The position numbers were made by a program, and so were the translations under genes. From contig CP141133.1 in assembly GCA_035236585.1 (NCBI GenBank), positions 44,533,729 to 44,597,728 on the forward strand: a DNA stretch of 64,000 bases, read 5' to 3'. Position 1 is the stretch's first letter, and the number at the start of each line of letters is the position of its first letter. This stretch comes from Warburgia ugandensis. Lineage: Eukaryota > Streptophyta > Magnoliopsida > Canellales > Canellaceae. This document shows positions 24,601 to 35,699 of this stretch, piece by piece. The notes under the pieces were generated by a model. The model worked only from the letters and a program-made list of their open reading frames with translations. It was not told the DNA's origin and searched no databases.

Positions 24601-24839
24601 AGTATTGGCTAATGTCACCATTAAGTTAGCTTTTGTTGAACAAATTTTAAAGGCTCAAGAAGGGGATATAGCAATCCAAGAAATGTGTGAAAAGACAGGT
24701 ATTAGTAAAGCTTCAAACAGGGGTATTCAGTTCCAAGGAAGACTTACAGTTCCCTCAAGTTTGAGAAAGCAATACTATAAGAAGCCCATCAATCCAAATT
24801 TTCTATATACTCTGGAGGAACAAAAATGTACCAAGATTT

Positions 24840-26000
24840 AAAAAGAAACTTCCTGTGGGAAGGTATGAAGAGAGATATAGGGGAATGTGTGGCTAAGTGC
24901 TTAACTTGCTAGCAAGTGAAGGCTGAATATCAAAGACCAGGTAGATTACTACAAACCCTGGAACTGCCAAAATGGAAATGGGAACATATCACCATGGATT
25001 TTGTTGTAAGGTTACCAAGGACTCAGGCAGGCCATGAAATGATTTGGGTAATAGTTGACAAGCTAACCAAGTCAGCACATTTCCTTCCGATCAAACAAAA
25101 CCAGTCTATCGACAGTTTAGCCCAGTTATATGTAAGAGAAATAGTTAGTCTTCATGGGGTCTCACTCTCCATCATCTCTGATCAAGATGGAAGGTTTACC
25201 TCTAGAAGCTAGATGAGCATGTAACAGGCATTAGGGACATCACTAAAGTTTAGTACAGATTTTCATCCCCAAACTGATGGTCAGTTAGAAAGGACCATTC
25301 AAACCTTAGAAGATATGTTAAGGGCCTATGCACTAGACTGGAGAGGAAGTTGGGATGAACATCTTCCACTGGTGGAGTTATATAATAGTAGTTTCCATTC
25401 AAGTATCGGAATGGCACCATATGAAGCTTTGTATAGATGACCATGTCGATCACCAACCTATTGGGATGACGTGGGAGAGAGGAAGTTGATAAAATTAGAA
25501 CTAGTGGAATAATGTATAGACAAGGTGAAAATAATAAAGAAAAGATTGTTGGTCGCTCATAGTCGTCAGAAAAGTTATGCAGATAAATGACGCTTAACCC
25601 TGGAATTCGAAGTAGGTGACCTTGTGCTTTTAAAGGTTTTACTAGTCAAGGGGATAAGGAGGTTCGGAAGTAAGGGTAAACTCAGTCCAAAGTATATTGG
25701 TCCTTTTGAAATTCTGGAAAGGGTTGGTCTGGTGGCTTACAAATTAGCCCTACCATCCCAACTCTCAAAGGTGCACAATGTATTTCACATATCCATGTTA
25801 CAAAAATATTCCAGATGAGACTCATGTGCTTTAAAGGATACCAGAAGAGTTGAATATAAACCTAACCTTCTTGGATAGGAAAGAGCAACATTTGAGGACC
25901 AAATTTATCCCTTTAGTCAAGGTATTATGGCAACATCATACTATCGAGGAAGCTACCTAGGAATTAGAAGAGGAAATGAAAAAGTTGTAGCCTAGTCTAT
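24840..26000 (+). pseudogene. Integrase and C-terminal region of G1
   Basis: Seen: [17 protein letters not shown] (about 24980), [12 protein letters not shown] (about 25165-25195) and the [18 protein letters not shown] stretch (about 25260-25315) carry the D,D,E positions of the integrase core. KLSPKYIGPFEILERVG (about 25678) and KVHNVFHISMLQKY (about 25768) are the GPY/F-type C-terminus. ATWELEEEM-like sequence near 25950-25980 suggests a chromodomain-type tail. Known: such tails steer insertion toward heterochromatin. Broken element. Confidence 0.8.
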
Positions 26001-26035
26001 TTGAGTAGTTGTAAATTTGAAATTTTGAGGATGAA

Positions 26036-26056
26036 ATTTTTGTAAGGGGGGTAGAT
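26036..26056 (+). other. Polypurine tract region of G1
   Basis: GTAAGGGGGGTAGAT immediately precedes the 3' LTR start at 26057. A G-rich run at this position primes plus-strand synthesis in LTR elements. Confidence 0.75.
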
Positions 26057-29002
26057 TGTAACACCCCTAACTTTTGTAAGGAGATTGAATAAATAATGAA
26101 ATTGAAAATTTCAAGGAAAATTAGGCTGGAATATTAGGGTTACTAAAAATGAACTTCTCATAGAAGTAGAATCAAGATATAAGACATGTATAATTGAAAA
26201 CATACTCGACAAACCCTTTAGAAAGACTGCAAGCACATCAAATTCTAAGTTTAAATGAAAAATCCTTATTTTTATCCATTTTTATGAACAAAAGGGTAAA
26301 TGATAATTTTACTCGTAACCAAGACCTAAGACATAAAAATTTAGAATGTACCCAAAAATACTATTCCAACGCCACTAAGTATGCTCAATTCGAAGTTCAT
26401 GGGAATAAACCCTATTTTTCTTCATTTTTGGAATTAAAAGGGCAAAATGGTCCTTTCACACCTCTGTGGGGCCCACAAGGAGCCCACAAAGGAATCTAAC
26501 GACTAAAAATTATGTAATCATGAGTCAAACTACTACCAACTACTAGTGGAGAAGGAGGTGGTAGTGGGATCCAATGACCATTTAATAATAAAAAGAATTG
26601 AACATGATAATTAGAAGTAATCATGAAAATTTCCAAAAATGCTTATAAATAGCCCATAAAATTCCCAAAAATTTTCCTAATGTTCTTCATGAAGTTCCCT
26701 ACCATGCCTTAAAATCCAAGCTCCTTTCCCTGGGAGAGTGTCCATAGCACACCTGACAAACAATTCATGTCCGTTATCAGGGCGCGTCCAGGCACGCTTC
26801 GTCCCTGATGAACTAGGGTTTCCACCTGGTAAGCCCTATGTGAATTAGCCATCCATTTTTAGCCAATAAATTTCAATCTTAATTGTTGGATCTATTCGAA
26901 CTGAGGAAATCTACAAAAGCCCTAAGAAAATTGGATGATCCACCTCTTGGATCACTGGGAAAATCAAAACAAAAGCAAGAACGGTACTGAGTACCATCTC
27001 TGGAGATCAACCCTACTTATTATGACCAATCTGCCTGTTAAAACTTGATCTGGAACCATTGAAACTCTTCAGGGAGGGGTGATCTACAAATGCCCCAAGG
27101 TCTCACTCCATCTCTGGCAACGGTGATGAAGGAATCAACCTCTGTATATTTTTCGATGTCTAGGGTTTCTTATATCTTCTTTGGCATAATTTCTTCTTCT
27201 CTGAAGACTCTCTCTTCATCAGACCAGCACAAGTAGGTGCACCTTCCTCCCCTCTTTCCATTCTAGCATTTATTTTGGGTTTTCCATCCTCCAGGAGATC
27301 TCCCCAGCAATTGATCCATCAGGAACTACGGATCTGTCAACAAGGTTGAGATCCACCCTTTTAGATGGCTCAAATGAAAGTTCTAAGCCATTGGATGGAT
27401 TCTTGGGGCCCAAGAACCCTAGGAGATGTAATCTTGGCCTTTGATAGTCAAGGATGGAGGAGATCCGGCAATGGGTGATCCGACGGTCTAGATCTGGACC
27501 ATCTCGCCCATAGCCGGTTACCTCCATCCAACCACCTGTAATAGGCAGTAATGGGTGTGGGCCATTAGGCATTCCCTCTCCCGTAAGCCCAGATTTGATC
27601 TGGGGCAACCAATTTTTGAACTAGAAGCTCTTTTCTGCAATTATGAGCTCAATTTAGCTCTAATTTTAGATCTGAAAGTGTCTATAGATTCCTTGTCACT
27701 TGTAGAAGTCACTAAACTCATAAGGTCTATGTTTTGAATTGTATTAACTTGTGATAATTAGCAAAATATGTACCTAAGGTAGTGGATCAAGATCCAGATG
27801 AATTCAAAATGAAAATATGAACTAATAGATGGATTTAGGAGTTCTCAAAAACCTATGGATCATGATCATGGTAAAATTTATATATATCTAGATCAAGAAA
27901 TTAAACAAAAATAGTAAGATTCAATATTAGCCCTTAAAACAGGCTAAAATCTTAAAATCCCAATTCTGATCTCCATTTAACTCTAAATTGAGATCGAAAA
28001 GTTGGGTTGGATTCCTCTTGATGAGTAGAACCTACTAAACTTAGAAAATTTATGTTTTTATGCATATAAAATTCTATTAATAAAGAAAAGTAGTACTAAT
28101 TCTTATGATTAGGGAAATTTGGAATGATCAAACTCTATAATTCTGATCCACTAATGATCTTGTAATTTTGAAACATGGAATCAATGGTTATAAGTAACTG
28201 ATCTGTGTTTAATTAAGAGATCTAGCCTTAAAAGTAGTAAGATCCATAAAAATGATTAGTAATCTCCTTTATATGTATGGTTTGACAGATGTATGAATCT
28301 AGACCATGAGGGGCAATGTGGAGTGAATACCACTTGAGATGTATGAATCGAGACCATGATACCACTTTGAGGTAGGTGGATGTACAAGAATGTATTAAGG
28401 ATTCATGTGTATATATACATAATCTTCTGTCTAGAATTATAGACCTTCATGATATAAGTATACTTGGTACCTTATCATAATAATGATTCAATCACATGAT
28501 CCAACTAAGTGATCCAATTTAACTGATCTAATCTAATGATCTAATCAAACGAGGTGAAAGTAATGAGATGTGTAGACAAGGAAACCCTAAGAATCGAGCA
28601 TATAAAATATTCCAGCCTTAGTTAAATAGACAGATCATTTGACATGTACATATATTTTACATACAAGCATTGTGGCTTGTGATTTGGTTTTACATAGTCC
28701 TAGGACTAGGGATGCTATGCTAGGTAAGTTATGAGGGTTTGGCCACCTGCGTCCTAAAAGTTATATGATGGATACCATGCCTAAAAAAAGGCTAAATGTC
28801 AGGAGGGGTAGTCATGGGAAGGCTGCCACTATGACAACCATGGTCCCCCCATGCAAACATGGATTTTGTTATTTCCCCAGTTGGCATCAGTGAAGTATTA
28901 TGCAGTTATCCAGGCACACTGTACGGTTTAGACTACGGCATAGTAGTCCTTGAGTATTTTGAATTATGATGCACATATGATAAGCATAGTGTAATGCCAT
29001 GG
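26057..29002 (+). repeat. 3' LTR of G1, shorter than the 5' LTR
   Basis: Starts TGTAACACCCCTAAC and follows the 5' LTR closely, including the TATA box at 26643 and the block at 28736-28862. It is shorter than the 5' copy and ends at CATGG (29002), where NA1 starts. The remainder was not found beyond NA1. Confidence 0.8.
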
Positions 29003-30316
29003 TGTTAAGTGTTTAATTTTGGATAAAAGACCCTTAATTTAGCATTCAATTAGATGATCTAATCGTTCAAAAGTGCAAAATTTATCTTAATTCTTAATTT
29101 AACTCAAATTGACCATCTTAGATGATTAATGTGCAGTTTAGATGATTCTCCTTTAGTCTTTTATTTTGTAGATCAATTAAAGAAGGGTTGGATGGCTCAG
29201 ATCTATGTTCAACGGTGTAGATCAAGTGAAGATCAATAAGGCAAGAGTCCTAAAAGGAAGAGGTTTCCTAGTGGAAGAAGAGTCCTAATTTGGAAGAGAA
29301 AGTCCTAATAGGAATCTACCTCTTCAAGGAAGGAGGTGGAGGAAGATTAGGATAGAAAAAAACATTATAAAGAGTGAGACCCGTATGGTGTTGGGGGATT
29401 TTTAGTTTTTGGGGAGTTCAAATGTGTTTTTCCTTAGCATTGCATTGTAATTGAGTTGCTTATTTCACTTTTGTTTTCATTCAACCACACTTTCCTTGTT
29501 CAATTTTTTTATTTTCTATTTCCAGTTTTGTTCACCGCACCATCCCCAGCACCACCTTCTTCTTCACATCCTTCGCACCCTCCATCGTACATCTACATTC
29601 ACACCTCAATACCAGAAATCTCTCACTCCTATATCAATCACACCATCTCATCACTGGGTAGGCATTGTTTTTTTCTTCCCATTTTACATCTCCTCAAAGC
29701 CTAACCACATCTCTTCTTTCCCCAGATCTCCTCCAAGCACCACCGTGGTATTCTGCTCCATATGAACTGGGCGTCACTTTGTTTCTCTCTTCTGTTGTCG
29801 CACCCAACCTACAGCTTCCTCATCACTGGCCGCATCTTTTCACCTGGCTGGCACTCCTCTACTCCCATTTGCCCTTCACCCATCTCCTATTTGTTACTTT
29901 AGGGTCCAACACTTTCACCCTTTCTCTTTAAGTGGGCATCAGACGATGCCCAGAAAGGGCATCATTTTTCTTGCACCGGACGAGCACACCACCGGGCCTC
30001 CAAGGTAGTTCCCCATTCCAAACTCCAGACCGCCCAGGCATCCTCTCCTGCAACCCAGCTCCGCCATTTTTCTCTTCACCGAACGGTCAGGAGACGAAAA
30101 TCCAAAACGGGTTTTCCTCCCACGTCCCTTCCCTCTTCTCCCTCCTCCGGCTCCACCTTCTTCATTGGGTTATTCCTGGTTTTTGTTAAAAACTAGATTT
30201 TTAATTTAATTCTGATTTTTCCCTCACACTTTTAAATTCAATTACATTTCTGTCCCTTTCTTTTAATTACATCTGTGTCCTCTTTTTATTTACATCTGTA
30301 TCCCCGTTCTATTCAA
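29003..30316 (+). repeat. Putative 5' LTR of NA1, left part
   Basis: Begins TGTTAAGTGTTTAATTTTGG against the 3' LTR of G1. A TATA-type word CATTATAAAGAG lies at 29363-29374, followed by a CT-rich tract (29450-30190). The open frames in that tract have low-complexity S, P, F and H-rich composition and no domain. RTE-B interrupts the LTR at 30317. Confidence 0.5.
30301..30316. repeat. Target-site duplication, left copy, of RTE-B
   Basis: TCCCCGTTCTATTCAA, 16 bp, repeated exactly at 31887-31902 right after the RTE-B tail (17 bp if the ambiguous preceding A is counted). It proves the ends of RTE-B. Confidence 0.95.
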
Positions 30317-30389
30317 CTCTACCAATGTCGGTCCCAAGCCTGGATGAAAAAGGAGGAGGGTCTTGCATCAGGTGCTAGCCGTCAAGGGG

Positions 30390-30483
30390 GAAGTTGAACA
30401 TGATTTTATTATTTCTTTCTTACAAATGAATATGCATTTATATATTAGTTTGTGAGGTAGAAATGAAAATCATCTCCAACTTC
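30390..30483. other. Hairpin in RTE-B leader, unit 1
   Basis: Arms 30390-30407 and 30466-30483 pair as inverted repeats at about 16 of 18 positions. This is the diverged counterpart of the hairpin at 30530-30622. Confidence 0.6.
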
Positions 30484-30529
30484 TTAAATATGGCCACCCT
30501 TGCGTCAGATAGCCAGCCGGCAAGGGTGA

Positions 30530-30622
30530 AGCTGAAGATGATTTTGTTATTGCTTTTCTACTTGCAAACAAATATGCATTTGTATATTAGTTTATAACAA
30601 AGAAATGAAATCATCTTCAGCT
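30530..30622. other. Hairpin in RTE-B leader, unit 2
   Basis: AGCTGAAGATGATTT (30530-30544) and AAATCATCTTCAGCT (30608-30622) are perfect 15-bp inverted repeats. RTE-C has the same hairpin (39557-39571 and 39594-39608) with a much shorter loop. Confidence 0.75.
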
Positions 30623-30692
30623 TTTTAATACTATGCAACCCAACATGACTGAATCGAAAACTGACATTCCCTCAAGCTAGGGCGTTCCCCAT

Positions 30693-30900
30693 ACGCGACG
30701 CGTTGCATCGGATCCCGGGTGCAGTGAAAAATAGGCAAGGGTTGCTAAGGCATTCTCCCAGAAGCAACGTGCTACATTGGATCCTGGGTGTAGTGAAAAA
30801 TGGGCAAGGGCTGCTAGAGTGTCCCCTCGAAAGCGACGAGCTGCATCAGAACCCAGGTGCAGTGAAAAGTGGACATGGGTTCATACCATGAAGGTCGAGA
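30693..30900 (+). repeat. Three 69-bp leader repeats of RTE-B
   Basis: Units start at about 30693, 30762 and 30832. Each contains a form of GCGACGNGNTGCATCGGATC and GTAGTGAAAAATGGGCAAGG. They sit just before the endonuclease coding region. The same triple array is in RTE-C and RTE-D. Confidence 0.85.
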
Positions 30901-30945
30901 AAGGCGATAGTAAATAGCGTCTCTCCAGAACATAAGATTTGCATT

Positions 30946-31857
30946 GCTACATGGAATATAGGGACATTGACAGGTAAGAGTTTGGAGTTAGTAGACGCGA
31001 TGAAACGTAGGAGAGTCAACATCGCTTGTATCCAAGAAACCAAGTGGAAAGGGGCTAAAGCTAGAGAAATAGATGGGTATAAATTATCGTATGTAGGAAA
31101 GGAAAATAATAGAAATGGCGTAGGAATAATAGTGGATAAGGAATTAAAGGATAAAGTTGTAGATGTTAAAAGAATCAGTGATAGAATTATAATAATAATA
31201 ATTGTTCTAGGATAGCAGATTATAAATGTTATGAGTGTATACGCACCATAAGTAGGGTTACAAGATATAATCAAGAGACAGTTCTAGGAAGATATGGAGG
31301 TACTTAGGATCATTGATCCATGAGAGTGGAGAGATTGAGAGGGAGGTTACCCAGAGAATCCAAGCGGGTTGGAACAAATGGAGATGTGCATCTGGAGTTT
31401 TATGTGATCAGCGGGTGCCACTCAAACTAAAAGGAAAATTCTATAGAATGGCTATAAGGTCAGCCATGCTCTATGGATCAGAGTGTTGGGCAGCTAAGGA
31501 ACACATACTCATAGGATGAGCATCGCAAAAATGAGAATGTTGAGATGGATGAGTGGTAAGACAAGAAAGGATAGAATTAGAAATGAAAATATTAGACGAA
31601 ATTTAGGGGTTGCACCAATAGGTAACAAGATGAGGGAGACTATACTTAGATGGTTTGGACATGTTCATAGGAGACCAACAAAGGCATCGGTTAGGAGTGA
31701 GGCAATACAAGTAGAAGGTTGTAAAAGGACAAGGGGAAGGCCCAAAAGAACGTGGATGGAAGTAGGGAGGAAAGATTTAAAAACTTTGGGACTAAATAAA
31801 GCCATGGTATTTAATAGAGTGGAATGGAGGAATAAGATTCATGTAGCTGACCCCTAA
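30946..31857 (+). pseudogene. Internally deleted endonuclease/RT frame of RTE-B
   Basis: Left part: endonuclease-like N-terminus with TWNIGTLTGKS, CIQETKW and GVGIIVDKE. Right part: the post-RT C-terminal region, with [33 protein letters not shown] and the natural end KIHVADP-stop. The entire RT core is missing, so no enzyme can be made. The retained C-terminus shows the normal end of the protein, which RTE-C lacks. Confidence 0.85.
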
Positions 31858-31864
31858 TTGGGAT

Positions 31865-31886
31865 AAGGTCTTGATGATGATGATGA
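31865..31886 (+). repeat. RTE 3' tail with GAT repeats
   Basis: AAGGTCTTGATGATGATGATGA, directly followed by the right target duplication. Known: RTE-clade elements end in short simple repeats rather than poly-A. The reverse complement of this tail is found at the left end of RTE-C. Confidence 0.9.
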
Positions 31887-31902
31887 TCCCCGTTCTATTC
31901 AA
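31887..31902. repeat. Target-site duplication, right copy, of RTE-B
   Basis: Exact copy of 30301-30316. Confidence 0.95.
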
Positions 31903-32204
31903 GATTTATTTTATCCATATTCTGGCAATGTTATCTAGGGACAGTGTAATTTAGGGATGTTTAATTAGTTTTAATTTATGTTTTTTGGACTTGAAATTTA
32001 TGTAAATTGCATCATTTGAATAAAGTTGAATAGTTAGTTTAATTATGTTATTTTCTTTAAGTTTTAGATAATTAATTTTTGTTAAAAATCCTTATTTTTA
32101 AAGCAAGTCCATGTGGGATTGACCCATATTTGCATAGCTATACTACACTAGTCCATGCACTTGAGAAAAACATCAGCTAGTTTTTGGCACCGCTGCCAGG
32201 GAAC
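31903..32204 (+). repeat. 5' LTR end and primer site of NA1
   Basis: The LTR end carries GTCCATGTGGGATTGACCC and ends near AAACATCA (about 32175). The primer site TGGCACCGCTGCCAGGGAAC is at 32185-32204, close to the TGGCGCCGTTGCCGGGGA form known for Athila elements. The 9-base spacer is longer than usual, so the LTR end is uncertain by a few bases. Confidence 0.6.
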
Positions 32205-33400
32205 TCGCAGCAGAGTTTTTATAGAATTTAATTTCAAAAAATCCAAAAATTTTGAAAAAATCCAAAAAAATAAAAATATGTTAGGAATTTCATTTTAGGC
32301 ATTTTTAGGTGCAAATTTAATTGTTTTTGTGCATAACCACTTTATTTCCTAAATTTGGTACTAATTGTTATTTTTCTTTTTCAGGAAATTGTCAAGTGGA
32401 GCATTATCAATTAAATAGATTTTTCTTGCTTTCTAAGATTAGAAATTTTTCTTTTATTTTTAGTGAAACTTGTAATGAGGCCCCTTTGTAATTTTCTCTT
32501 TTAATTTCAATTTTTAAAGGGTTGTAATAATACAGGGCAAGTGTGGGATAGGGTGGCCCACACTTGATCTTCATCAGAAACCCCACTATAAGTCTTCTTA
32601 CTCATTTAATTTCTAGATTAGGGTTTGCATTTAGAATAATTTTGCATTGGTTGGTAGTTTAATTGCATATAGAAAGCATCCTTTATAATTATTGCATTTT
32701 TAGGGTTTTGCATTAGTTTATTGCTTTTCATTGCATCTTAGGACACGATTAATGATTTAAGGTAATATATATATATATATGCTGATCGAACTTCCATGTA
32801 GTGTGGAATTAATTAGTAAGGGCACCCTATCCCTATAAGATCAAGGGTGAATTTCATCACCACTCCTTGGCACACCTAGGATAATCACCTCAACCACGCT
32901 ACCCTACCCTTCAATTCAAATTAAAATCAATTAGAAAAGACCTTTAGGGCCATCACATGCTCGTAGGACCCTCTTACTAAGACGTGATTTATCGTCACTC
33001 CAGTGGCTTTTGAGCACTATGGTTATTGAGGGTTGTCTAATAGAGCCTCGCTCTTCCCTTGCCTCCTGTTGACGTTTGTGAGGTCTAAATGCCTTCTTAC
33101 ATGAGGATTGTATTAACCACCTTGCATAGAACCTAACTGGTAAGCAATAATCAAATCTAAAGGAGAGGGGGAGCGCTAGAGTAGGCTAATTAAAAGCATT
33201 GTCCCCACACAAATTTAAGAAAATCAATATGCTGCTTATTAGCCTCAAGGATTATATTGTGCCCTTCGTTTGTGCATCTTTCTAGGAAGTTAGGTTGCAT
33301 CGTGTAGGTTAGTTTTCATCTTAAAAATAAATAAATAAGAGGGAAAAGAAAGAGCCTATCAAGAAGGGGATAGATTTCATAGATGAGATGCCTAGATGAA
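32205..33400 (+). other. Untranslated leader of NA1, including a module shared with long LTRs
   Basis: No gene seen. It holds an (AT)n run (32765-32780). At about 32930-33150 is a block also found in the LTRs of G1 (19460-19690) and G6 (61034-61270) and in weaker form in NA2 (about 50965-51160). Shared words include AAAATCAATTAGAAA, TAATAGAGCCTCGCTCTTCC, GTTGACGTTTGTGAGG and CTTACATGAGGATTG. Confidence 0.6.
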
Positions 33401-33439
33401 TCGATTAGATCTTATGGAAAGTCAATTGCATAGGCTAAT

Positions 33440-34960
33440 AGCTTCTAGGCAATTTGCGCCACAACCTCAATACCATAATGACTATACCTATTCTGAGCAT
33501 CCCTATTCCACTCCTTCCTAGCTCCCATCAAGCTCCACATACAATGAATACTATCAAGAGCCAGTGGATGCACCTAATGCATTCACATACCCTAGCAATT
33601 TGTATTCTGAGACAAATTATCAAGACTCTAATGGATGGGATAGGCATCATGAACAACCATGGTCTCAGGATTACCAATATCAGTAAGAACCACAATGGTC
33701 TCACCTTGGTCAGTACTACCATGATTATTTAGAATATCAAGGTCAACCATCATGTGTTCAGCCTGCTCAGTCCTTTTTCAGTACCCCAATGCCACAGCAA
33801 TACCAACCCTATGAGTCATTTCCTCTACTGGAAGAACCACTATTAGAAGAAAATATGCAACATAGGTGTGAAATAATAGAACAAGGCATGGCTGCTAGGA
33901 ATACAAAGTTAAAACAAATGATGGAAGATTTCACTGAGGAAATAAAACGAGGGAGGGAGGAATTTAAGGAGTTGCTAAAATAAATTAGGGGGAATAAAGA
34001 GCCATTTATTCTTGACACTAGCATGGAAATTTCCTATGATCCTTATGAACCACAAAGTCTACAACCATCCTTAGAAATCTCCAACTTAGATATACTTGAG
34101 CCATGTCCTGATTATGATAATGATGAGACTTCCATTGATGAAGAGAATAAAACTTTAGAAAAATCCAACTCTAATCCTTTAGATGTGTGTCCCACCTATT
34201 TGTATGACTCTAATGAAGACACATCTATTGAGGAGAGGCATGAGTTGTTGGATATTGTGCCTCTGATGGACACTTCTTGATGGCAAGCTAGAGTATATCA
34301 TCCTATAAAGCATGAAATTCAAATTGCGCCTTTCAATGTAGAAGATGTACTTGATTGGGACCTAGTAGACTTATTTGAACAAACATCAGATGATAATATA
34401 GGCACAATTGATATCGTACCTATGCTTATCAAATAGGAAGAAGCGAAGTCAGTTGATATGCATCAACCTACTCTAGGGTACACATCAAAAGATAACCAAG
34501 GTTTAAGCCAAACCGGGTCCCCACCTTTAGTAATACAAGAACAACCTATTAGACAAGGGTAGAGTCAAGTTATTACCCTAGTTTAGGACAATGATAGGGA
34601 CAGGGAGAAAAAGATAAACAGAATAGAATAGTCATTATTATCCCTCAATTTGGTCAAAACAAAGACTGTTTATCACCATATGGTCCTAGGAAATGCATGG
34701 TAGTTCATGCAGTCATTGTGTTACCCTCACCTCAATTTTTAAGGTGGAGCAATTATATTGACTACGGTGAAATATTAAAGATGGGGGATCATCAATATGG
34801 TCCCATTACCTTAACAATTGTAGTGATCTATTGTATTATATTCTTATCACCACCTACAATTTCTAGGTGGAGGCCATATATAGATTACCTTAAAATTCTG
34901 AAGTGGCGTGAGAAATCTCGCCATTTCATCTTAAGGTTAGGAGTAGGAAAAATAAGCTGA
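33440..34960 (+). pseudogene. Gag-like remnant frames of NA1
   Basis: Seen: a Q-, Y-, P- and S-rich stretch with a GWDRHHEQPWSQDYQ motif (about 33640-33680), a charged helical stretch (NTKLKQMMEDFTEEIKRGRE, about 33900-33960), then an acidic stretch (DILEPCPDYDNDETSIDEEN, about 34092-34150). The GW-x-RH motif matches the C-terminal gag motif of element A and a homologous stretch in NA2 (about 51885). No zinc knuckle, protease or RT was seen. Near 34715-34790 and 34830-34905 a W-x-x-YIDY-x-x-ILK peptide is repeated. Broken. Confidence 0.5.
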
Positions 34961-35699
34961 CCCAGTTAGCTCTAAGTTTAGAAAGTTCAGTTAGGAAATG
35001 TCTGGCTAAAGACGTTAAGCTTGGCGCTTATTGGGAGGCAACCCAAGGGTATAGAGTCTATATCCCTCCACTTTCATATATAATCCTATGTTTTCCAACA
35101 TTGGGGACAATGTTTCATTCAGGTTGGGGGGTGTAGATGCACATAGAGATTTTAGAGAATATCTCATCGATGTAAGAGGTTTGTTTAACCACACCGTTGA
35201 ATGTTGTAGATGGACTGTATATGCATGTATATGAATTACACTTTTGTGACTCTATTGTATGGTAGTATCTTGCTAGATGTGATGGCTGTGTATGGATAGA
35301 CCCTGAATTATGTTGTTGTTCTCTTTTACTCTCGCTCTCTCTTTGAGGTATATGGTTTTATTGAAAATTTTCATATGATCTAGATGGACATGGAGATTAA
35401 GTCTCCTAGATTGTATATTTATGTTTATTACGTTTATCAGCTGTTTTTTGCATTGCATGCATTAAATGCGCTAGTCCGAAATACAAAGGAGATCATCATA
35501 TTTTCGATAGAAATGAGACTATCATTTCACCATTAAATCTTTGATTTTGTAGGTCATATGACTCATAAGGTTTTGAAACAAATGCTTTTTATCTAAAATT
35601 TTCATTTTCAATTGATTTTAAAATTGAGAATTTTAACCAAGGATCCCAACTTTTTAAAAATTGGTATTTTTATGTTCATGAAAACCCAAGGTGTCACAG

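Larger units (their letters stand above)
16604..29002 (+). mobile_element. Ty3/gypsy chromovirus-type element G1, probable Tekay/Del lineage
   Basis: Seen: a 5' LTR of 4,872 bp (16604-21475), primer site at 21478, gag, protease, RT, RNase H and integrase in gypsy order, a polypurine tract before 26057, and a shorter 3' LTR ending at 29002 where NA1 begins. Known: this domain order is Ty3/gypsy. An integrase C-terminus ending in a chromodomain-like ATWELEEEM stretch points to chromoviruses, probably Tekay/Del. The element is broken by several interruptions and the two LTRs differ visibly, so it is not recent. It lies in an older LTR stub (16386-16603). Confidence 0.85.
30317..31886 (+). mobile_element. 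RTE-B: RTE-clade LINE with intact ends and an internal deletion
   Basis: Seen: a 5' leader with two hairpin-bearing units (30360-30625), three 69-bp leader repeats (30693-30900), the endonuclease N-terminus (TWNIGTLTGKS and IACIQETKW, about 30951-31050), then a jump at 31300/31301. The jump goes from the equivalent of 40290 to that of about 42207 in RTE-C, so about 1.9 kb including the whole RT core is missing. The C-terminal region, stop codon and 3' tail with five GAT units follow. It is flanked by a perfect 16-bp target duplication. The jump has no GT...AG borders, so splicing is unlikely. Confidence 0.95.
29003..35135 (+). mobile_element. NA1: pol-less Athila/Tat-derived LTR element
   Basis: Seen: a putative 5' LTR (29003-30316 and 31903-about 32175, split by RTE-B), a primer site TGGCACCGCTGCCAGGGAAC (32185-32204), a 2.9 kb interior with short gag-like frames only, then TTGGGAGGCAACCC (35031-35044), ACATTGGGGACAATG (35098-35112) and a G-rich tract (35122-35131). 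Known: the primer-site type and the two 3' blocks are Athila/Tat hallmarks. No protease, RT or integrase sequence was seen, so it fits a non-autonomous derivative. It is broken, and its 3' LTR was not recognised. Confidence 0.65.

Noticed and set aside
29451-30189. Three overlapping plus-strand frames in a CT-rich tract
   Set aside because: Low-complexity S-, H-, P- and F-rich translations inside the putative NA1 LTR, with no domain or homologue recognised.
31290-31310. Spliced RTE transcript as the source of RTE-B
   Set aside because: The missing segment does not begin with GT or end with AG when compared with RTE-C.
30946-31857. Possible host gene related to craniofacial development protein 2
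   Set aside because: That database name is commonly attached to RTE endonuclease sequence; leader repeats, tail and target duplications show it is a LINE.
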